Assembly: GCA_045637485.1 (NCBI GenBank)
Contig: JAZTZK010000385.1
Coordinates: forward strand, 1 to 5,594
Source of the DNA: UBA2862 sp045637485
GTDB taxonomy: Bacteria > Bacillota > Clostridia > Christensenellales > Aristaeellaceae
Length of the DNA: 5,594 nucleotides
Reading direction: 5' to 3'
A program made the position numbers and the translations under genes. Of this stretch, positions 4,873 to 5,594 are shown piece after piece (within the stretch, counting starts at the first letter, position 1; each line of letters begins with the position of its first letter). The notes beneath the pieces were generated by a model. It worked only from the letters and a program-made list of their open reading frames with translations, was not told the origin of the DNA and did no database searches.

Positions 4873-5594
4873 ACCCTCCTTGCTGTTTTCAATCGCTTGT
4901 TGCAGGTCCTCGATCAGGTCCTCCGCGGCTTCGATGCCGGGGGAGAGGCGGATCAGGTTGTCGGAGATACCCACTTTGAGGCGGATGTCCCGTGGGATCG
5001 AGGCGTGGGTCATCGTGGAGGGATGGCAGACCAGCGACTCTACGCCGCCCAGGCTCTCCGCCAGCAGTATCAGCTTCAGCGATTTAAAGAAGGCGCGGAA
5101 ATCGTAATCGTCCTTCAGGGTAAAGGCAATCATCGCGCCGCCGTTCTTTGCCTGCTTGCGGTTGACGGCGTAGCCGGGGTCGTCCTCCAGACCTGGGTAA
5201 TGGACCCGTGCCACGGCTTCATGGCCCGCCAACCAACGCGCGATCTTCTCGGCGTTTTCCACGTGCCGGTCCATGCGCACGGCCAGCGTCTTGATGCCCC
5301 GGATCAGAAGGAAGGCGTCGAAGGGGCCGAGCACGCCGCCGGTGGCATTCTGGATGAAGGCCAGCCGCTGGGCCAGCGCCTCGGACTTCACCACCACAAG
5401 CCCGGCCACCAGGTCGCTGTGCCCGCCCAGGTACTTTGTCGCGCTGTGGATGACGATGTCCGCCCCCAGCTCCATCGGTCTTTGCAGATAGGGCGTCATG
5501 AAGGTGTTGTCCACGATGTGCCAGATGCCGTGAGCCTTCGCGATGGCGGACACCATGCGCAGGTCGGTGACGGTCATCAGCGGGTTAGCAGGCG
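4870..5594 (-). CDS. PLP-dependent trans-sulfuration enzyme (cystathionine gamma-lyase/synthase or beta-lyase type), C-terminal two thirds
   Basis: The frame enters from the right edge (PANPLMTVTDL, the family's S/TP-x-NP-L motif) and gives about 240 residues to a TGA at 4872-4870. VDNTF holds the aspartate that contacts the PLP ring nitrogen. SATKYLGGHSD contains the Schiff-base lysine, encoded at 5436-5434. GGVLGPFDAFLLIRGIKTLAVRM, ESLGGVESLVCHPSTMTHASIP and GISDNLIRLSPGIEAAEDLIEDL are the family's C-terminal signatures. These enzymes make or cleave cystathionine, or release H2S or methanethiol, in sulfur amino-acid metabolism. The ESLGG-ESL...MTHASIP pattern is common to gamma-lyases, gamma-synthases and Bacillus-type beta-lyases, so the exact reaction is left open. 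The ATG at 5577 is internal, not the true start. The gene is convergent with the plus-strand cluster and looks intact within the window. Confidence 0.93.
   Translation of the reverse strand, partial: PANPLMTVTDLRMVSAIAKAHGIWHIVDNTFMTPYLQRPMELGADIVIHSATKYLGGHSDLVAGLVVVKSEALAQRLAFIQNATGGVLGPFDAFLLIRGIKTLAVRMDRHVENAEKIARWLAGHEAVARVHYPGLEDDPGYAVNRKQAKNGGAMIAFTLKDDYDFRAFFKSLKLILLAESLGGVESLVCHPSTMTHASIPRDIRLKVGISDNLIRLSPGIEAAEDLIEDLQQAIENSKEG

Overview
The window reads as a chromosomal stretch of a low-to-mid GC Gram-positive bacterium, most likely a clostridial member of the Bacillota. The basis is family resemblance: an HemG-like flavodoxin, a YqfW-type HAD phosphatase, a DUF1905 protein and a small polytopic membrane protein of a type I associate with Clostridia. 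Strong purine-rich Shine-Dalgarno (SD) sequences of the AGGGGAG type precede most starts. TGA is used as an ordinary stop by several intact genes, so no recoding is suspected. I cannot name a genus.

Layout. Nearly everything is on the plus strand. At 1-144 is the tail of a GNAT acetyltransferase that enters from the left. It is followed by a complete flavodoxin-domain protein (220-765), a 67-residue helical protein (801-1004) and the first ~29 residues of an EamA/DMT-type transporter that then loses homology (1010 to about 1096). Next come a complete class I SAM methyltransferase (1194-1790) and the C-terminal part of a penicillin-binding-protein-like serine hydrolase with no start and no SxxK region (1791-2447). 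A short structured spacer holds a strong imperfect hairpin (2486-2528) and a 20-codon ORF. Then come a HAD phosphatase (2628-3233), an MBL-fold hydrolase (3249-3968), a DUF1905 protein (4004-4297) and a membrane protein (4321-4776) whose last conserved part appears to be replaced. From the right, on the minus strand, a PLP-dependent trans-sulfuration enzyme ends at 4870; its N-terminus lies beyond the window.

The intact genes are unrelated single-domain enzymes and do not form a recognisable pathway. The more telling signal is wear: three genes are cut (EamA after its first helix, the hydrolase before its catalytic half, the membrane protein near its C-terminus), which points to repeated deletion or insertion. 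The last break coincides with one end of a ~176-bp segment bounded by imperfect 12-bp inverted repeats (4697-4872), which may be a small non-autonomous element or its remnant. I see no defence system, CRISPR array, tRNA, rRNA or recognisable transposase. The best candidates for something unusual are the SD-masking hairpin at 2486-2528 and the inverted-repeat segment at 4697-4872.
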